A stretch of DNA of 55,192 nucleotides, taken from contig BJOX01000083.1 in the NCBI GenBank assembly GCA_009731375.1, positions 874,135 through 929,326 on the forward strand, in the 5' to 3' direction. A program made the position numbers and the translations under genes. Under the pieces are notes generated by a model. It saw only the letters and a program-made list of their open reading frames with translations, was not told where the DNA came from and ran no database searches. Positions 54,209-55,192 of this stretch are shown here, one piece after another (positions within the stretch are counted from its first letter, which is position 1; each line of letters opens with the position of its first letter). Origin of the DNA: Paulinella micropora (Eukaryota; Cercozoa; Imbricatea; Euglyphida).

Positions 54209-54920
54209 NNNNNNNNNNNNNNNNNNNNNNNNNNNNNNNNNNNNNNNNNNNNNNNNNNNNNNNNNNNNNNNNNNNNNNNNNNNNNNNNNNNNNNNNNNNN
54301 NNNNNNNNNNNNNNNNNNNNNNNNNNNNNNNNNNNNNNNNNNNNNNNNNNNNNNNNNNNNNNNNNNNNNNNNNNNNNNNNNNNNNNNNNNNNNNNNNNNN
54401 NNNNNNNNNNNNNNNNNNNNNNNNNNNNNNNNNNNNNNNNNNNNNNNNNNNNNNNNNNNNNNNNNNNNNNNNNNNNNNNNNNNNNNNNNNNNNNNNNNNN
54501 NNNNNNNNNNNNNNNNNNNNNNNNCGCCCCCCCACACACACACACACACACAACATACATACATGCTCTGTGACCAAGATGTCTTGGATGTACATATCTC
54601 TTCAGCCTAGCTTCGAGGAGCAGCAAGCAAAGAGGAGCGCAAGCAACAGTGCAAGCTTGCAGCAGAGACCGTGCTGCAAATCAAGCACCACCGTGTCGTA
54701 CCTGCAGTCAAACACGCACCAAATGACATGTAAGAGGCATTCTTGTTAGCACAGCGTGTTACACGTCCCTTGCTGGACGCAACACGTAGCACAGCCTCAT
54801 GAAAGGCCTTGTGTTGATCAAGGCAGGAACAAGGTACCCGGTGTGGGCGAGCAGCTGGCTGATTAGTGGCTGTGCGTACATCTGCCACACGCCCACCGCC
54901 ACGTGGCCTTCGCGCAGTCG
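50800..54920 (-). CDS. HpcH/HpaI-family aldolase, spliced (gene-level span)
   Basis: Minus-strand exons in coding order: about 54920-54838, 54701-54670, 53980-53942, 53726-53704, 53404-53331, 52898-52855, 52735-52702, 52588-52513, 52314-52232, 51602-51539, 50990-50904, 50850-50800. They read 'LREGHVAVGVWQMYAQPL', 'YDTVVLDLQH', 'VRVPSHDASLITK', 'VLDAGAEG', 'ICPMVESAEQAQQLVAACL' then YPPLG, 'SRSFGP', 'LDYFQKAS', 'VLVYAMIETQQGLRQLE', 'GLFIGPMDLAISLG', 'HGKSVAMYAAGQ', 'LDWVVSASDQGLLLHGAA', and a tail to TGA. These follow the HpcH/HpaI order: His (LQHG), Arg (VRVP), metal-binding Glu (MIET) and Asp (GPMDL). Such enzymes reversibly split 2-oxo-hydroxy acids to pyruvate and an aldehyde. One exon is probably in the gap at 54209, one is missing near 51.6-52.2 kb, and the joint near 52.7 kb is out of phase by one base. 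The N-terminus is unresolved: no in-frame ATG is found. Confidence 0.8.
51670..51935. repeat. (AAAT/AAAC)n and (GAAT)n low-complexity tract
   Basis: 'aaataaacaaaataaat' units, then 'gaatgaat'. Intronic in the aldolase gene. Confidence 0.9.
52743..52850. repeat. (GATA)n microsatellite in an aldolase intron
   Basis: About 108 bp of GATA with one 'tata' break, immediately next to the exon at 52855. Confidence 0.95.
52905..53320. repeat. CA/TA-rich intron sequence
   Basis: (CA)n, (TA)n and (TACA)n tracts between aldolase exons at 52898 and 53331. No gene seen. Confidence 0.9.
53738..53780. repeat. (GA)n microsatellite
   Basis: About 40 bp of GA just upstream (coding sense) of the 23-bp exon at 53704-53726, forming a CT-rich tract close to its acceptor. 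Confidence 0.9.
53990..54208. repeat. (CA)n, (CACTCACC)n and (TA)n tracts ending at a gap
   Basis: Simple repeats running into N at 54209. An aldolase exon expected between 'LQHG' and 'VRVP' is probably in the gap. Confidence 0.9.
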
Positions 54921-55192
54921 CTGCCGCAAGCGAGGGACAGGCCGCGCCGCGCCGGAGCACAGGGCATGCGACAGCCGCGCGGGCGCGGGCCGGCGCAGCG
55001 AATGACGGGAAGGAGAGCTGCGGGAGGCGCAGCAGGAGAGCAAGGCCACAGAACAGGACGGGGAAGGAAACAGAGTTGGCGAGGAGCATGTGGTAGTGCG
55101 TCTCGACACGTCGACTCCTGCCCTTGTCCGTGCCGATGCTTGCCTTGTGCGTGCGCGCAAGACAAACACATAAGCACAGCTCGTGCAAAAAA

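Noticed and set aside
53802-54749. Long plus-strand ORF through 54 kb
   Set aside because: It is formed by CA and TA repeats and an N-gap and runs opposite aldolase exons.

Overview
This is a eukaryotic nuclear scaffold, broken by 14 N-gaps and very rich in microsatellites. The evidence is many short GC-rich exons with GT/AG borders, a spliced secreted multidomain gene, a spliced aldolase gene and eukaryotic retroelements. I cannot name the organism. Kazal-like, mucin-like and thrombospondin-1-like modules with a DOPA-dioxygenase domain fit a protist, alga or early holozoan, but none of that is decisive.

Layout. 1-7800 is almost pure simple repeat: GATA, TATG and AATAC microsatellites and 39-bp and 127-bp minisatellites. 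Scattered in it are copies of a roughly 0.6-kb element with 81-bp terminal direct repeats. 8344-28103 (+) reads as one large spliced gene: signal peptide, Cys-rich N-terminus, VWC-like and Kazal-like modules, Thr/Ser-rich linkers, four 8-Cys TSP1-like modules, and a C-terminal DOPA 4,5-dioxygenase-type domain ending in TAA. Exon phases join without conflict across every junction that can be seen. Many exon edges have partial tandem copies reaching out into the introns.

28.1-29.2 kb is unique sequence with no gene seen. 29.2-29.5 kb (-) holds a possible host exon fragment. 29.6-34.1 kb (+) is a decayed Penelope-like retroelement (PLE) with the GIY-YIG endonuclease upstream of the reverse transcriptase. 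34.4-35.1 kb is (TTA)n. 35143-50112 (-) is a second, much younger PLE-like element of the same permuted type, bounded by 523-bp direct repeats (pseudo-LTRs) that differ at one position by eye. A complete PAT-type DIRS retrotransposon (39555-47008, -) has inserted inside it. It has split direct repeats and encodes gag, RT-RNase H and a tyrosine recombinase.

50800 to about 54920 (-) is a spliced HpcH/HpaI-family aldolase gene of about 13 small exons, ending in TGA.

Most other open frames are simple-repeat shadows and are left out. The strongest candidates for undescribed biology are the extracellular-module/DOPA-dioxygenase fusion, its exon-edge duplications, and the permuted GIY-YIG/RT elements with separate endonuclease and RT reading frames.
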